Below are positions 25,384 to 34,331 of a DNA stretch of 64,000 nt, piece after piece; positions within the stretch are counted from its first letter, which is position 1, and each line of letters starts with the position of its first letter. The stretch covers positions 1,054,001 to 1,118,000 of the forward strand of contig NZ_QUBR01000002.1 in assembly GCF_003586285.1 (NCBI RefSeq), read 5' to 3'. The translations under genes were made by a program, and so were the position numbers. The DNA comes from Aeromicrobium endophyticum (lineage in GTDB: Bacteria > Actinomycetota > Actinomycetes > Propionibacteriales > Nocardioidaceae). The notes beneath the pieces were generated by a model that ran no database searches, had not been told where the DNA came from, and saw only the letters and a program-made list of their open reading frames with translations.

Positions 25384-26969
25384 CACTCCACCGCGATGAA
25401 CAGCGGGTAGTTCTCCTGCCCGCCCTCGTAGACGACCACGTCGACATCGGGTCGCGCCTCGCGCAGGTGCTGCGTGATGGCGTCGCCGTGGCCGGGATCG
25501 GCCCCCTCGCCGAGCACCACCGTGACCATCTCGCCGGACGGCGACAGGATGCGGTCGATGATCTCGAGGGCGACCGACAGCACGTCGTCGCCGATGACCG
25601 CGAAGTCTCCGGTGATGGCGCCCAGGACGTCGCCGGGGCCGACCGGACCGACCATCGTCATGCCCGGCTCGGTGGCGAGCGTGACGGCACCGTGCTGCGT
25701 GTGGGCCGCGGCGCTCGACATGGCCACGACGACCTCGTCGAAGCCGAGGCCCGGGTCGTGCACCGCCAGGGCCGCCAGGCCCTGCACCTGTGCGTGGGTG
25801 GGGATGACCGCGACGCGGACGCCGTCCTGCCGGGCTGCCTGGGCCGCCGCGACGAACTGGCCGATGTAGCGGTTGTTGTTGGGCAGCACGATGATCTCGC
25901 CGGCGTCGACGTCGTGCAGCGACGCGCTCATCTCGGCGACCGTGAGCGGACGGGCCCGCGTGAACTCGAGCGTCTGGGCGCCGGCGTCCTGGCACAGCGC
26001 CGTGAGCCCCGCACCCGTGGTGGCGGCGATGATGACGCGCCCCTCACGCGGCCCCTTGGCCATCTGGTCGGCGAAGTGCGTGACCGCGATGCGGTAGGGA
26101 CGCCCGGCGGCGATGCCGGCCTCGATCGCCGCTCCGACGTCGTCGACGTGGACGTGGACGTTCCAGAGGCGCTCGCCGCCCACGACCACCAGCGAGTCGC
26201 CCAGCCGCATCAGCTCGGCGCGCAAGGCCGGGACCCGGTCGTCGTCGGCCTCGAGCAGGTACATGACCTCGTAGGACGGGCCGTCGGCGCTGAGGTCGTC
26301 GCCCGCGACCTGCGCCGGCTGGGGCACGTGCGCCAGCACCTGGGCCGGCACCCGGCCCGTGAGCGCCTGCTCGGTGGCGTCGAGCACGACCACGAGCGCG
26401 CGCCCCCCGGCGTCGACGACCCCGGCGCGCTCGAGCAGCGGCATCTGCTCGGGGGTGCGGGCCAGCGCCGCACGGGCCGCACGGGCCGCCTCGGCGAACG
26501 CGGTGCGCGCGTCGACACCGGCCTCGGCCGCCTCGGTGGCTCCCGCCGCGGCCGCCTTGGCCACCGACAGGATCGTGCCCTCGACGGGTGCGCCCACCGC
26601 GGCCCAGGCCGCGTCGGAGGCGGCCGCGAAGGCATGGGCGACGTCGGCGGCGCCGACCTCGCGATCGATCGGCAGGTCGCGGAAGCACGCGCGCACCAGC
26701 TGGGACAAGATGACGCCCGTGTTGCCCTTGGCGCCCGTGAGCAGGCCGTCGACGTGCGCCTTGACGACCCGCCCGAAGCCGGCGTCGTCGGGCTGCGCCT
26801 CGACGGCGTCGGCACCCGACATGAACGTCAGGTAGGCGTTGGTGCCGGTGTCGCTGTCGGGCACCGGGAAGACGTTGAGCGCGTCGATCTCGGACCGGGC
26901 CGACGACAGCGCGGCCGCGCACAGCTGCGTCCACGCGCGGAAAGCCGCGACGTTGAGGGTGAGGCCCAT
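25383..26969 (-). CDS. DAK2-domain fatty acid kinase-like protein
   Basis: A 528-residue protein of the YloV/FakA family. Residues 1-200 form a DAK2 nucleotide domain with the metal-binding DSDTGTN motif (38-44) and GAKGNTGVILSQ. The C-terminal half has two further domains, including VLPNNNRYIGQFV. In Firmicutes FakA phosphorylates fatty acids bound to FakB; no FakB is encoded nearby and the actinobacterial role is less certain. It heads the operon with recG, rsmD and coaD, divergent from rpmB. Confidence 0.85.
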   Translation of the reverse strand: MGLTLNVAAFRAWTQLCAAALSSARSEIDALNVFPVPDSDTGTNAYLTFMSGADAVEAQPDDAGFGRVVKAHVDGLLTGAKGNTGVILSQLVRACFRDLPIDREVGAADVAHAFAAASDAAWAAVGAPVEGTILSVAKAAAAGATEAAEAGVDARTAFAEAARAARAALARTPEQMPLLERAGVVDAGGRALVVVLDATEQALTGRVPAQVLAHVPQPAQVAGDDLSADGPSYEVMYLLEADDDRVPALRAELMRLGDSLVVVGGERLWNVHVHVDDVGAAIEAGIAAGRPYRIAVTHFADQMAKGPREGRVIIAATTGAGLTALCQDAGAQTLEFTRARPLTVAEMSASLHDVDAGEIIVLPNNNRYIGQFVAAAQAARQDGVRVAVIPTHAQVQGLAALAVHDPGLGFDEVVVAMSSAAAHTQHGAVTLATEPGMTMVGPVGPGDVLGAITGDFAVIGDDVLSVALEIIDRILSPSGEMVTVVLGEGADPGHGDAITQHLREARPDVDVVVYEGGQENYPLFIAVE

Positions 26970-27045
26970 GGGGCGAGGCTATCGGTCGGGTCCCCCACGA
27001 CGAGGGACCCGACGGCCTGATTCGCGTCAGCACCGGCTCGTCGGC

Positions 27046-27051
27046 TATCCT
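27046..27051 (+). promoter_or_regulatory. Candidate -10 element of rpmB
   Basis: TATCCT lies about 90 bases before rpmB in the gap shared with the divergent fakA-like gene. No convincing -35 is seen. The long leader ends with an AGGAG ribosome site before the ATG. Confidence 0.35.
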
Positions 27052-27141
27052 TGAGCGGTTGTCTGCTGGCCGTTCGGCCGGTGGGCGCCCACTTTCGTTC
27101 GAGCACCGTCTCGAGAAGTCTCAAGCTTTCAGGAGTTCGCC

Positions 27142-27327
27142 ATGGCTGCGGTCTGTGATGTGTGTGCCAAGGGACCTGGTTTCGGCCACAACGTCTCCCA
27201 CTCGCACCGACGCACGAAGCGTCGTTTCGATCCCAACATCCAGCGCGTGCGCGCCGTCATCAACGGCACCCCGCAGCGTGTCAACGTGTGCACCTCGTGC
27301 CTCAAGGCCGGCAAGGTCTCGCGCTAG
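27142..27327 (+). CDS. rpmB: 50S ribosomal protein L28
   Basis: A 61-residue ribosomal protein with the L28 core [22 protein letters not shown] and a zinc-binding cysteine set (CDVC and CTSC), so it is the C+ form. An AGGAG ribosome site is placed seven bases before the ATG. It is divergent from the fakA-recG operon and followed after 18 bases by the amidase gene. Confidence 0.97.
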   Translation: MAAVCDVCAKGPGFGHNVSHSHRRTKRRFDPNIQRVRAVINGTPQRVNVCTSCLKAGKVSR

Positions 27328-27345
27328 TCAGCACCCGGTCATCCC

Positions 27346-28758
27346 ATGACCACCCGCGTCCACGCGTTTCGTGACGACGCCATCGGCGACCTCGACTCTG
27401 TCGGGGTCGCCGCTGCTGTTGCCGCTGGGACGATCAGTGCCCGCGAGGCCACCGAGGCGGTGATCGCCCGGGCCGAGGCGCTCGACCCCGTGCTCGACGC
27501 GATCCAGACGCGCGACTTCGACCGCGCACTGGCGGCGTCCGAGCATCCCGCGCACGGCATCCTCGGCGGCGTCCCGTCGTTCGTGAAGGACAACACCGCG
27601 GTCGCCGGGCTGCCGACCGACCAGGGCTCCCTGGCCGTCAGGTCGCGACCGGCGACCTCCGACGCCCCGTTCACCGAGCAGCTGCGCGCGGTGGGCCTCG
27701 GCGTGCTCGGCAAGACCGCGATGCCCGAGTTCGGCTGGAACGCGTCGGCCGAGTGGGCCACCCTGCCGCCCACCCGCAACCCGTGGCACACCGAGCACTC
27801 CGCCGGCGGGTCGTCGGGCGGTGCAGCGGCCCTGGTGGCGTCCGGCGTCGTCACGATCGCCCACGCCAACGACGGCGGCGGCTCGATCCGCATCCCGGCG
27901 GCGGCGTGCGGGCTCGTCGGGCTCAAGCCCACCCGCGACCGCGTCGTCCCGGCCGCCGAGGCCGCGTCGATGCCCGTCGACGTCGTGTCCAACGGCGTCG
28001 TCACCCGCACGGTCCGCGACACGGCCCACTTCCTCGCCGGCACCCAGCGGTTCCGCGCGCCGGCCGCCCTCAGGCCGCTCGGCCTGGTCGAGGGCCCGTC
28101 CGACCGCCGGCTGCGCATCGGACTGGTGCTCGACTCCGTCACCGGCCACCCCACCGACGACGGCTGCCGTGCCGCGGTGCTCGCCACGGTCGAGCGGCTG
28201 ACGGCCCTGGGGCACGACGTCGTCGAGGTGCCGGTCCCCGGCGACGCGGTGCGGTTCATGCACGCCTTCAAGCACTACTGGTCGCTGCTCGCCTTCAGCA
28301 CGCAGCACTTCGGCAGGCACGTCATGCACAGCCCCGACTTCGACCGGCGGCTCACCGACCCGCTCACGCAGGGGCTGGCCCGCCGGTTCGTGCGCAACGC
28401 CTGGCGCACGCCCGCGGCCATCCGTACGCTCAAGCGGTCCGAGCACCTCTACCAGCAGGCCTTCGACGACGTCGACCTCATCCTCTCGCCGACCCTCGGC
28501 TACGTCACGCCCCGGCTCGGCCACCTCTCGCCGGCGGTCGACTTCGACGTGCTCTTCGAGCGCTTGGTGCAGTACGCGGCCTTCACCCCGCTCAACAACG
28601 CCTCGGGCGGCCCGGCGATCTCGCTGCCACTCGAGCAGACGCCCGACGGACGTCCGGTCGGCGTCCACTTCTCGGCGGTGCACGGCGACGAGCAGACCCT
28701 GCTCGAGCTCGCCTACGAGCTCGAGGCCGACCGCCCGTTCGCCCGCATCCAGGACTGA
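27346..28758 (+). CDS. Amidase-signature family hydrolase
   Basis: A 470-residue amidase with the Ser-cisSer-Lys triad: K81 (SFVKDN), S156 (SAGGSSGG) and S180 (DGGGSIRIPAA). Family members hydrolyse amides such as nicotinamide, aryl acylamides or 6-aminohexanoate cyclic dimer. The sequence is not GatA, which would be longer and in a gatCAB cluster. Substrate unknown. It begins 18 bases after rpmB and is followed eight bases on by a GNAT gene. Confidence 0.88.
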   Translation: MTTRVHAFRDDAIGDLDSVGVAAAVAAGTISAREATEAVIARAEALDPVLDAIQTRDFDRALAASEHPAHGILGGVPSFVKDNTAVAGLPTDQGSLAVRSRPATSDAPFTEQLRAVGLGVLGKTAMPEFGWNASAEWATLPPTRNPWHTEHSAGGSSGGAAALVASGVVTIAHANDGGGSIRIPAAACGLVGLKPTRDRVVPAAEAASMPVDVVSNGVVTRTVRDTAHFLAGTQRFRAPAALRPLGLVEGPSDRRLRIGLVLDSVTGHPTDDGCRAAVLATVERLTALGHDVVEVPVPGDAVRFMHAFKHYWSLLAFSTQHFGRHVMHSPDFDRRLTDPLTQGLARRFVRNAWRTPAAIRTLKRSEHLYQQAFDDVDLILSPTLGYVTPRLGHLSPAVDFDVLFERLVQYAAFTPLNNASGGPAISLPLEQTPDGRPVGVHFSAVHGDEQTLLELAYELEADRPFARIQD

Positions 28759-28766
28759 GCCGCGCC

Positions 28767-29270
28767 GTGCCCCTGGTCCTTCGCCGCATCGGCCTTCGCG
28801 ACGAGGCGCAGATCCGGGCGGCGGCCGCGACGATGGCCGCCGACGGCGGGCGCTGGTCGCTGCGCTTCGACCCCGACCTCCCCTGGGCCGACTACGTGGC
28901 GCTGGTGGGCGAGCGAGAGACGTCGGCCGGCCCCTCCGACGTCGCGCACGCCGAGCTGGTCGCCGACGTCGACGGGACGGTCGTCGGACGCGCGACCGTC
29001 CGGCTCGAGCTCGACGACTTCTTCCGCACGCTGGGGGGCCAGATCGGCTACCTCGTGCTGCCCGCGCACCGCGGACGCGGCCACGCGACCGAGATGCTGC
29101 GCCAGTCGCTGGTCTTCCTGCGCGAGCACGGTCACCCCGAGCCCGTGCTCGTCACGTGCGACGACGACAACGTGGCGTCCGCGACGGTCATCGAGCGCAA
29201 CGGCGGCGTGCTCGAGTCGGTCGTCTCCGGCGTCGGAGACGTCCCGAAGCGCCGGTACTGGATCGGGTGA
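28767..29270 (+). CDS. GNAT-family N-acetyltransferase
   Basis: A 167-residue acetyltransferase; the acetyl-CoA site is LPAHRGRGHATEMLRQSL (about residues 97-114), followed by VTCDDDNVASATVIERNGG. The fold resembles COG3981-type predicted acetyltransferases. A GTG eight bases after the amidase stop is taken as start because similarity begins at once with VLRRIGLRDE. Substrate unknown. Confidence 0.82.
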   Translation: MPLVLRRIGLRDEAQIRAAAATMAADGGRWSLRFDPDLPWADYVALVGERETSAGPSDVAHAELVADVDGTVVGRATVRLELDDFFRTLGGQIGYLVLPAHRGRGHATEMLRQSLVFLREHGHPEPVLVTCDDDNVASATVIERNGGVLESVVSGVGDVPKRRYWIG

Positions 29271-29391
29271 GACTTGCGGTCCCCCGGTCAGGTCCGATCG
29301 CCCACCACGCCTCGCTGGACGGCGGCTTCGCCGCGAACCGCTCACGCTCCGCTGGCGCGCTTCGACGCTCGCTCGCTGCGCTCGCTCGGTC

Positions 29392-30348
29392 TCAGCGGAA
29401 GTGCTGGTGGCCCTCGGGGCCGTCGTACGTCTGGCCGTCGACCGTGACGCCCGTGCCGTGCCCGACGCGGCCCACCGTGGTCCAGCCCGACGGCACGGCC
29501 GTCTCGGAGCCGAAGGTGGCCACCAGCGCGTACGAGTCGCCGCCCGTCAGGACGAAGTCGAGGGCGCGCCGGCCGAGGGCCTCGCCCACCGTCGCGACGG
29601 CCTCGGGCACCGCGAAGGCCGTCGAGTCGAGATCGATCGCGACACCGCTCGCCTCGGCCACGTGACCGAGGTCGGCGAGGAATCCGTCGCTGACGTCGGT
29701 CATCGCCGTCGCGCCGGCGCCGGCTGCCTGGGGCCCGGCGGCGTACGGCGGGTGCGGCACCTTGTGCGCCTCGACGGCGGCCTTGGGTGAGCGGAAGCCG
29801 CGGCTGAGCGCCGCGAATCCGGCTGCTGCGAGGCCGAGGTCTCCGGCGTAGGCCACGACGTCGCCCGGCTTCGCCCCCGATCGCCGCACCGGACGGGCGG
29901 CGTCACCCATGGCCGTCACGGCGATCACGATCTCGTCGGACGCCGTCACGTCGCCGCCGACGATGTGCGCCCCGACGTGCGCGCACTCGGTCTCGAAGCC
30001 GCGCACCATCTCGAGCGCCCACTCGACCGGCAGGTCGGCCGGTGCGCCGAAGCCCACCGTCAGGGCCGTCGCGACCCCGCCCATCGCGTTGATGTCCGAC
30101 AGGTTCGAGGCCGCTGCCTTGCGACCCACCTCGCGCGCCGACGACCAGTCGCGCCGGAAGTGCCGTCCCTCGATCAGCAGATCGGTGGAGACCACGAACG
30201 TCCCGTCGTTGGTCGAGACGTGCGCCGCGTCGTCGCCGGGGCCCAGCAGGACGTGCCGGTTGTCGCCGATCTGTGCGCGCACCTGGTCGATCAGCCCGAA
30301 CTCCCCGAGGTCGCCGATCGTTGGTCCGTCCGAGGCCTGAGAAGTCAT
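29392..30348 (-). CDS. thiL: Thiamine-monophosphate kinase
   Basis: A 318-residue kinase of the PurM/ThiL fold that makes thiamine diphosphate from thiamine phosphate. The N-terminal LLGPGDDAAHV and STDLLIEGRHF aspartate motifs bind metal and ATP; AASNLSDINAMGG and the C-terminal VLTGGDSYALV are also typical. The start chosen (MTSQASDG) leaves an 89-base gap to the divergent Lrp-type gene. Upstream in-frame Met residues would extend into that promoter region. Confidence 0.95.
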   Translation of the reverse strand: MTSQASDGPTIGDLGEFGLIDQVRAQIGDNRHVLLGPGDDAAHVSTNDGTFVVSTDLLIEGRHFRRDWSSAREVGRKAAASNLSDINAMGGVATALTVGFGAPADLPVEWALEMVRGFETECAHVGAHIVGGDVTASDEIVIAVTAMGDAARPVRRSGAKPGDVVAYAGDLGLAAAGFAALSRGFRSPKAAVEAHKVPHPPYAAGPQAAGAGATAMTDVSDGFLADLGHVAEASGVAIDLDSTAFAVPEAVATVGEALGRRALDFVLTGGDSYALVATFGSETAVPSGWTTVGRVGHGTGVTVDGQTYDGPEGHQHFR

Positions 30349-30437
30349 GGCGTCATCTTCTCGCAGCCCCGGACAGGGCCGTCGCCGGGATCCGGTAGCG
30401 TGGCACAGTCCCATCAGTTCGTGAAGGAGCCCAGCAG

Positions 30438-30674
30438 ATGGCCGTTCAGGCTTACATCCTCGTCCAGACCGAGGTCGGCAAGGCTGCCGACGTCGCCTCG
30501 GCGATCGGTGCCATCGAGGGCGTCACGCTCGCCGAGGACGTCACCGGGCCCTACGACGTCATCGTGAGGGCCGAGGGCCCCAGCATGGACGAGCTCGGCA
30601 CCCTGGTGGTCTCGCGCATCCAGTCCGTCGAGGGCATCACCCGCACGCTGACGTGCCCCGTCGTCCGCATCTGA
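30438..30674 (+). CDS. Stand-alone Lrp/AsnC ligand-binding (RAM) domain protein
   Basis: A 78-residue protein consisting only of the alpha/beta RAM domain of Lrp/AsnC regulators (EVGKAADVASAIGAIEGV, ITGPYDVIV-type block, TCPVVRI end) and lacking the DNA-binding half. Such domains assemble into rings that bind amino acids and may modulate full-length Lrp proteins. An AAGGAG ribosome site is ten bases before the ATG. It overlaps the next gene by 22 bases. Its neighbours (thiL, DUF3515, ddl) match other actinobacteria. Confidence 0.88.
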   Translation: MAVQAYILVQTEVGKAADVASAIGAIEGVTLAEDVTGPYDVIVRAEGPSMDELGTLVVSRIQSVEGITRTLTCPVVRI

Positions 30675-31108
30675 CGCTCAGGCTGGTCCTGGCGCCGCTC
30701 CTGCTGCTCGCGGCGTGCAGCCCGGGCCTCGGCGTCGACGCCTACCCCACCAAGCCCGGCAGCGAGGTCGACTGCAAGGCCCTGTTCGCCGACTCGCCGC
30801 GCAAGGTCGGCGGTCAGGACAGCATCCTGGTCAAGGACGACAACGCCGTCGCCTGGGGCGCGCCGCCCATCATCATGCGCTGCGGGGTCGAGGTGCCCGA
30901 CGGCTACACGCCGACGTCGGAGTGCTACCCCGTCGACGATCTGTGCTGGTACCCGCAGAAGACCAACGACGGCTACCTGTTCACCGTCACCGACCGTGAG
31001 CTGTTCGTCAGCCTCGAGGTGCCCGAGGACTACCAGCCGTACTCGGACGCGCTGGGCGACGTCGGCGACGCCGTCAAGAAGCACGACCCGCCCAAGCCGC
31101 CCGCCTAG
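30653..31108 (+). CDS. DUF3515 lipoprotein
   Basis: A 151-residue protein with a lipoprotein signal (hydrophobic stretch then LLAACS; C22 is the lipidated residue). The mature part has paired cysteines (about C41 and C77; C91 and C98) that may form disulfides outside the membrane. The DUF3515 family is actinobacterial and of unknown function. The start is GTG inside the end of the preceding gene. Its neighbour ddl on the other strand is a frequent companion and hints at the cell envelope. Confidence 0.82.
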   Translation: MPRRPHLTLRLVLAPLLLLAACSPGLGVDAYPTKPGSEVDCKALFADSPRKVGGQDSILVKDDNAVAWGAPPIIMRCGVEVPDGYTPTSECYPVDDLCWYPQKTNDGYLFTVTDRELFVSLEVPEDYQPYSDALGDVGDAVKKHDPPKPPA

Positions 31109-31117
31109 GCCAGGCGC

Positions 31118-32185
31118 CTAGCGCAGCCCCGTGTCGCGTCGCAGCGCCAGCTGGAGCAGCCGGTCGACCAGCTCGGCGTACGGGATGCCGCTGGCCTGCC
31201 ACAGCACCGGGAACATCGAGTACGGCGTGAACCCCGGCATCGTGTTGATCTCGTTGATCACCAGGCCCTCGTCGGTCCAGAAGAAGTCGACCCGTGCGAG
31301 CCCCTCGCAGCCGACCGCCTCGAACGCCTGCACGGCATACGTGCGGATGCGCTCGCTCAACGTGACCGGGACGTCGGCCGGGACGACGTTGACGCTGGTG
31401 CCGTCGAGGTACTTGGCCTCGAAGTCGTAGAAGTCGTGGCCCGCGTCGCCCGCCACCGTGATCTCGCCGACGACGCTCGCCAGCGGCTTGCCGTCGGGCT
31501 GCTGGATCACGGCGCACTCGAGCTCGCGCTTGCCCCGCGCGGCCGACTCGACCATGACCTTGGGGTCGAACTCGCGGGCCTTCTCGACGGCGCCGGCGAG
31601 CTCGTCCCAGGTCTGCACCATCATGACGCCCGAGCTGGAGCCGGCACGGGCCGGCTTGACGAACACCGGCAGGCCGAGCGCCCGGATGCGATCCTCGACG
31701 CGGGCACGATCGTCGTTCCACTCCCACGGGCGGATCGTGACGTACGGCAGCTGCGGGAGCCCGGCCGCAGAGAAGACCGTCTTGGTGAACGGCTTGTCCA
31801 TGCTGACGGCGCTGGCGAGCACCCCGGCGCCGACGTAGCGGACGTCGGCCATCTCGAGCAGCCCCTGCACCGTGCCGTCCTCGCCCCACGGGCCGTGCAG
31901 CAGCGGCAGCACCGCGTCGACGTCGCGCAGACGCTCCCACACGAACGGAGGCAGGTCGGGGCGCACCGACGGCAGCGTGCCGGGGGCGACGTCGTCCCAC
32001 ACGGCGGTCTCCTCGACCCACTCGCCGTCGCGGGTGATGCCGACGGGCTGCACGTCGTAGCGCTCGGTGTCGATGGCCGCCAGCACCTCGCGGGCGGTCA
32101 GGCACGACACGCCGTGCTCGCTCGAGCGTCCGCCGAAGACGACGGCGATGCGGGGCTTGCCGGAGGCACGGGTGACGAGGCTCAT
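31118..32185 (-). CDS. ddl: D-alanine--D-alanine ligase
   Basis: A 355-residue ATP-grasp ligase making D-Ala-D-Ala for peptidoglycan. Conserved blocks are VFGGRSSEHGVS, HGPWGEDGTVQGLLE, SMDKPFTK, the glycine-rich ATP loop FVKPARAGSSSGV, and the metal site with active-site loop INEINTMPGFTPYSM. It converges on the DUF3515 gene; a CTAGGC-N5-GCCTAG repeat spans both stop codons. Confidence 0.96.
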   Translation of the reverse strand: MSLVTRASGKPRIAVVFGGRSSEHGVSCLTAREVLAAIDTERYDVQPVGITRDGEWVEETAVWDDVAPGTLPSVRPDLPPFVWERLRDVDAVLPLLHGPWGEDGTVQGLLEMADVRYVGAGVLASAVSMDKPFTKTVFSAAGLPQLPYVTIRPWEWNDDRARVEDRIRALGLPVFVKPARAGSSSGVMMVQTWDELAGAVEKAREFDPKVMVESAARGKRELECAVIQQPDGKPLASVVGEITVAGDAGHDFYDFEAKYLDGTSVNVVPADVPVTLSERIRTYAVQAFEAVGCEGLARVDFFWTDEGLVINEINTMPGFTPYSMFPVLWQASGIPYAELVDRLLQLALRRDTGLR

Positions 32186-32221
32186 GGTCGTGAACGATAT
32201 CGGTCAGGGCACAATGGCCTG

Positions 32222-33289
32222 ATGCATGGACACGAACTGTCGCCCTCGACCATCGCGGTCGCAGCCGGCCGTCCGGACCGCGTTCCGGGGGGTCCACTCA
32301 ACGCTCCCATCACGCTGGCGAGCGCCCTCGTGCCCGGCGGCGGCTCCGAGTACGGACGCCAGGGAAACCCGACCTGGGCGCCGTTCGAGACCGTGCTGGG
32401 CGCACTCGAGGGCGGACGCGCCCTGGCGTTCTCGTCGGGCGTCGCGGCCTCGGCCGCGCTGTTCGACCTGGTGCCGACGGGCGCGGTCGTGGTCGCCCCA
32501 CGGGGGGCCTACTACGGCACCGTCGTGCAGCTGGTCGAGCGCGACCGTCGCGGCCAGATCCAGCTCCGTCTCGTCGACATCGACGACACCGCCCAGGTGA
32601 TCGCCGCGTGCGAGGGCGCCGCCCTGCTGTGGATCGAGTCGCCGACCAACCCGGCCCTCGAGATCGCCGACATCGAGACCATCGCCCACGCCGCCACCCA
32701 GGCCGGTGCAGCGGTCGCGGTCGACAACACCTTCGCCACTCCCCTGCGCCAGAAGCCGCTCGAGCTGGGCGCCGACTTCTCCGTGCACTCGGCGTCCAAG
32801 CTGCTGTCGGGGCACAGCGACGTCATCCTCGGTGCGATCGTCACGGCCGACGACCGGGCCCACGCGGCGCTCGAGAAGCGTCGCACGGTGCTCGGGGCCA
32901 TCCCGGGGGCCATGGAGACCTGGCTGGCCGTGCGCGGCATGCGCACGCTGCACGTCCGCCTCGACCGCGCCGAGGCCAATGCCACCGAGCTGCACCGCCG
33001 GCTCTCGGCGTCCCGCCACGTCGCCTACAGCCGCTACCCCGGCTTCGGCACGATCATCTCCTTCGAGGTCACGGGCGGTGCCGCCGCCGCGCAGAAGATG
33101 ACCGAGCAGAGCGACGTCATCACCTACGCCACGAGCCTCGGCGGCGTCGAGTCGACGTGGGAGCGCCGACGACGCCACCCCGGCGAGCCGGAGTCGGTGC
33201 CCGAAGGCCTCATCCGCCTCTCGGTGGGCATCGAGGACGTCGAGGACCTCTGGATCGACATCCAGAACGTGCTGGCCGCCGTCGTCTGA
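32222..33289 (+). CDS. Cystathionine gamma-synthase/lyase-family PLP enzyme
   Basis: A 355-residue enzyme of the Cys/Met-metabolism PLP family (fold type I). The PLP lysine is K193 in HSASKLLSGHSD, with the preceding AVDNTFATP aspartate and the YGRQGNPTW block. It is shorter than typical MetB/MetC proteins (about 380-400). The exact reaction (gamma-synthase, beta- or gamma-lyase) is not decidable from motifs. A CACAAT hexamer ends six bases before the ATG, so the mRNA may be leaderless. It is divergent from ddl. Confidence 0.87.
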   Translation: MHGHELSPSTIAVAAGRPDRVPGGPLNAPITLASALVPGGGSEYGRQGNPTWAPFETVLGALEGGRALAFSSGVAASAALFDLVPTGAVVVAPRGAYYGTVVQLVERDRRGQIQLRLVDIDDTAQVIAACEGAALLWIESPTNPALEIADIETIAHAATQAGAAVAVDNTFATPLRQKPLELGADFSVHSASKLLSGHSDVILGAIVTADDRAHAALEKRRTVLGAIPGAMETWLAVRGMRTLHVRLDRAEANATELHRRLSASRHVAYSRYPGFGTIISFEVTGGAAAAQKMTEQSDVITYATSLGGVESTWERRRRHPGEPESVPEGLIRLSVGIEDVEDLWIDIQNVLAAVV

Positions 33290-33298
33290 CGTCAGACG
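33283..33298. other. Perfect 16-bp palindrome between convergent stop codons
   Basis: CGTCTGAC followed directly by its complement GTCAGACG. It contains the stop codons of the PLP enzyme gene (plus) and gpsA (minus). With no loop and no T-run it is a poor terminator; it may be incidental or a protein site. Confidence 0.4.
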
Positions 33299-34293
33299 GT
33301 CTCGGGCTTCGCCGTGCGCGAGATCAGCCGCTGCACGAGCTCGTCGGGGGTCATCTCGCCGGCGATGAGGGCCGCGACGTGCTCGACGATGGGCATCTCG
33401 ATGCCGTTGAGCTTGGCCAGCTCGCTGACCGACCGGCACGACTTGACGCCCTCGGCCACCTGCCGGGTCTGCGCCGTCACCTGCTCGACGCTCATGCCGG
33501 CGCCCAGCTTCTCGCCGAAGGTCCGGTTGCGCGACAGGGGCGACGAGCACGTCGCGACGAGGTCGCCCATGCCGGCCAGGCCCATGAACGTCACGGGGTC
33601 GGCGCCGATCGCCGCACCCAGGCGCGCGGTCTCGGCGAGGCCGCGCGTGATGACCGAGGCCTTGGTGTTGTCGCCGAAGCCCAGGCCGACGCACACGCCG
33701 ACGGCCAGGCCGATGATGTTCTTGGCCGTGCCGGCCAGCTCGCAGCCCACGACGTCGGTCATCGAGTAGGGGCGGAAGGCCGCCGAGTGGCACAGCTTCT
33801 GCAGACGCTCGGCAACCGCCTGGTCGGCACAGGCCACGACGCTGGCGGCCGGCTCGCGATCGGCGATCTCACGCGCCAGGTTGGGGCCCGACACCACGGC
33901 GATGCGCTCGGGGCCGGCCCCCGTGACCTCGGCGATGACCTCGCTCATGCGCAGGTGCGTGCCCAGCTCGATGCCCTTCATGAGGCTCACCATGACGGCG
34001 TCGCCCGGGATGTGGGGCCCCCACGACTCGAGGTTGGACCGCAGCTGCTGCGACGGCACCGCCAGCACCACGACCTCGGCCCCCGCCAGCGCCTCGTGGG
34101 CGTCGGGCGTGGCCGAGACGGCGTCGGGCAGCACGACGCCCTCGAGGTAGTCGGCGTTCTGGTGGGTGGCGTTGATCGCGTCGCACAGCTCGGGCCGGCG
34201 TCCCCAGAGGCGGACGTCGTTGCCGGCGTCGGCCAGCACCAGGGCGAAGGCGGTCCCCCAGGAACCGGCTCCCATCACAGCGATCTGCGCCAT
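33292..34293 (-). CDS. gpsA: Glycerol-3-phosphate dehydrogenase [NAD(P)+]
   Basis: A 333-residue enzyme reducing dihydroxyacetone phosphate to sn-glycerol-3-phosphate for phospholipid synthesis. It has the N-terminal Rossmann motif VMGAGSWGTAF, the VSLMKGIE block and the signature GLAGMGDLVATCSSPLSRN with the conserved lysine in GTAKNIIGLAVG. It follows plsC by 38 bases, placing two consecutive steps of phosphatidate synthesis in one unit. Confidence 0.96.
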   Translation of the reverse strand: MAQIAVMGAGSWGTAFALVLADAGNDVRLWGRRPELCDAINATHQNADYLEGVVLPDAVSATPDAHEALAGAEVVVLAVPSQQLRSNLESWGPHIPGDAVMVSLMKGIELGTHLRMSEVIAEVTGAGPERIAVVSGPNLAREIADREPAASVVACADQAVAERLQKLCHSAAFRPYSMTDVVGCELAGTAKNIIGLAVGVCVGLGFGDNTKASVITRGLAETARLGAAIGADPVTFMGLAGMGDLVATCSSPLSRNRTFGEKLGAGMSVEQVTAQTRQVAEGVKSCRSVSELAKLNGIEMPIVEHVAALIAGEMTPDELVQRLISRTAKPETV

Positions 34294-34331
34294 TGGCTTC
34301 CCATCTGTCTGCGTGTGCTCGGAGTCTGCCG

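Noticed and set aside
29271-29391. Small gene in the GNAT-thiL gap
   Set aside because: The 121 bases hold no start with ribosome site and no conserved peptide; nothing recognisable is present.
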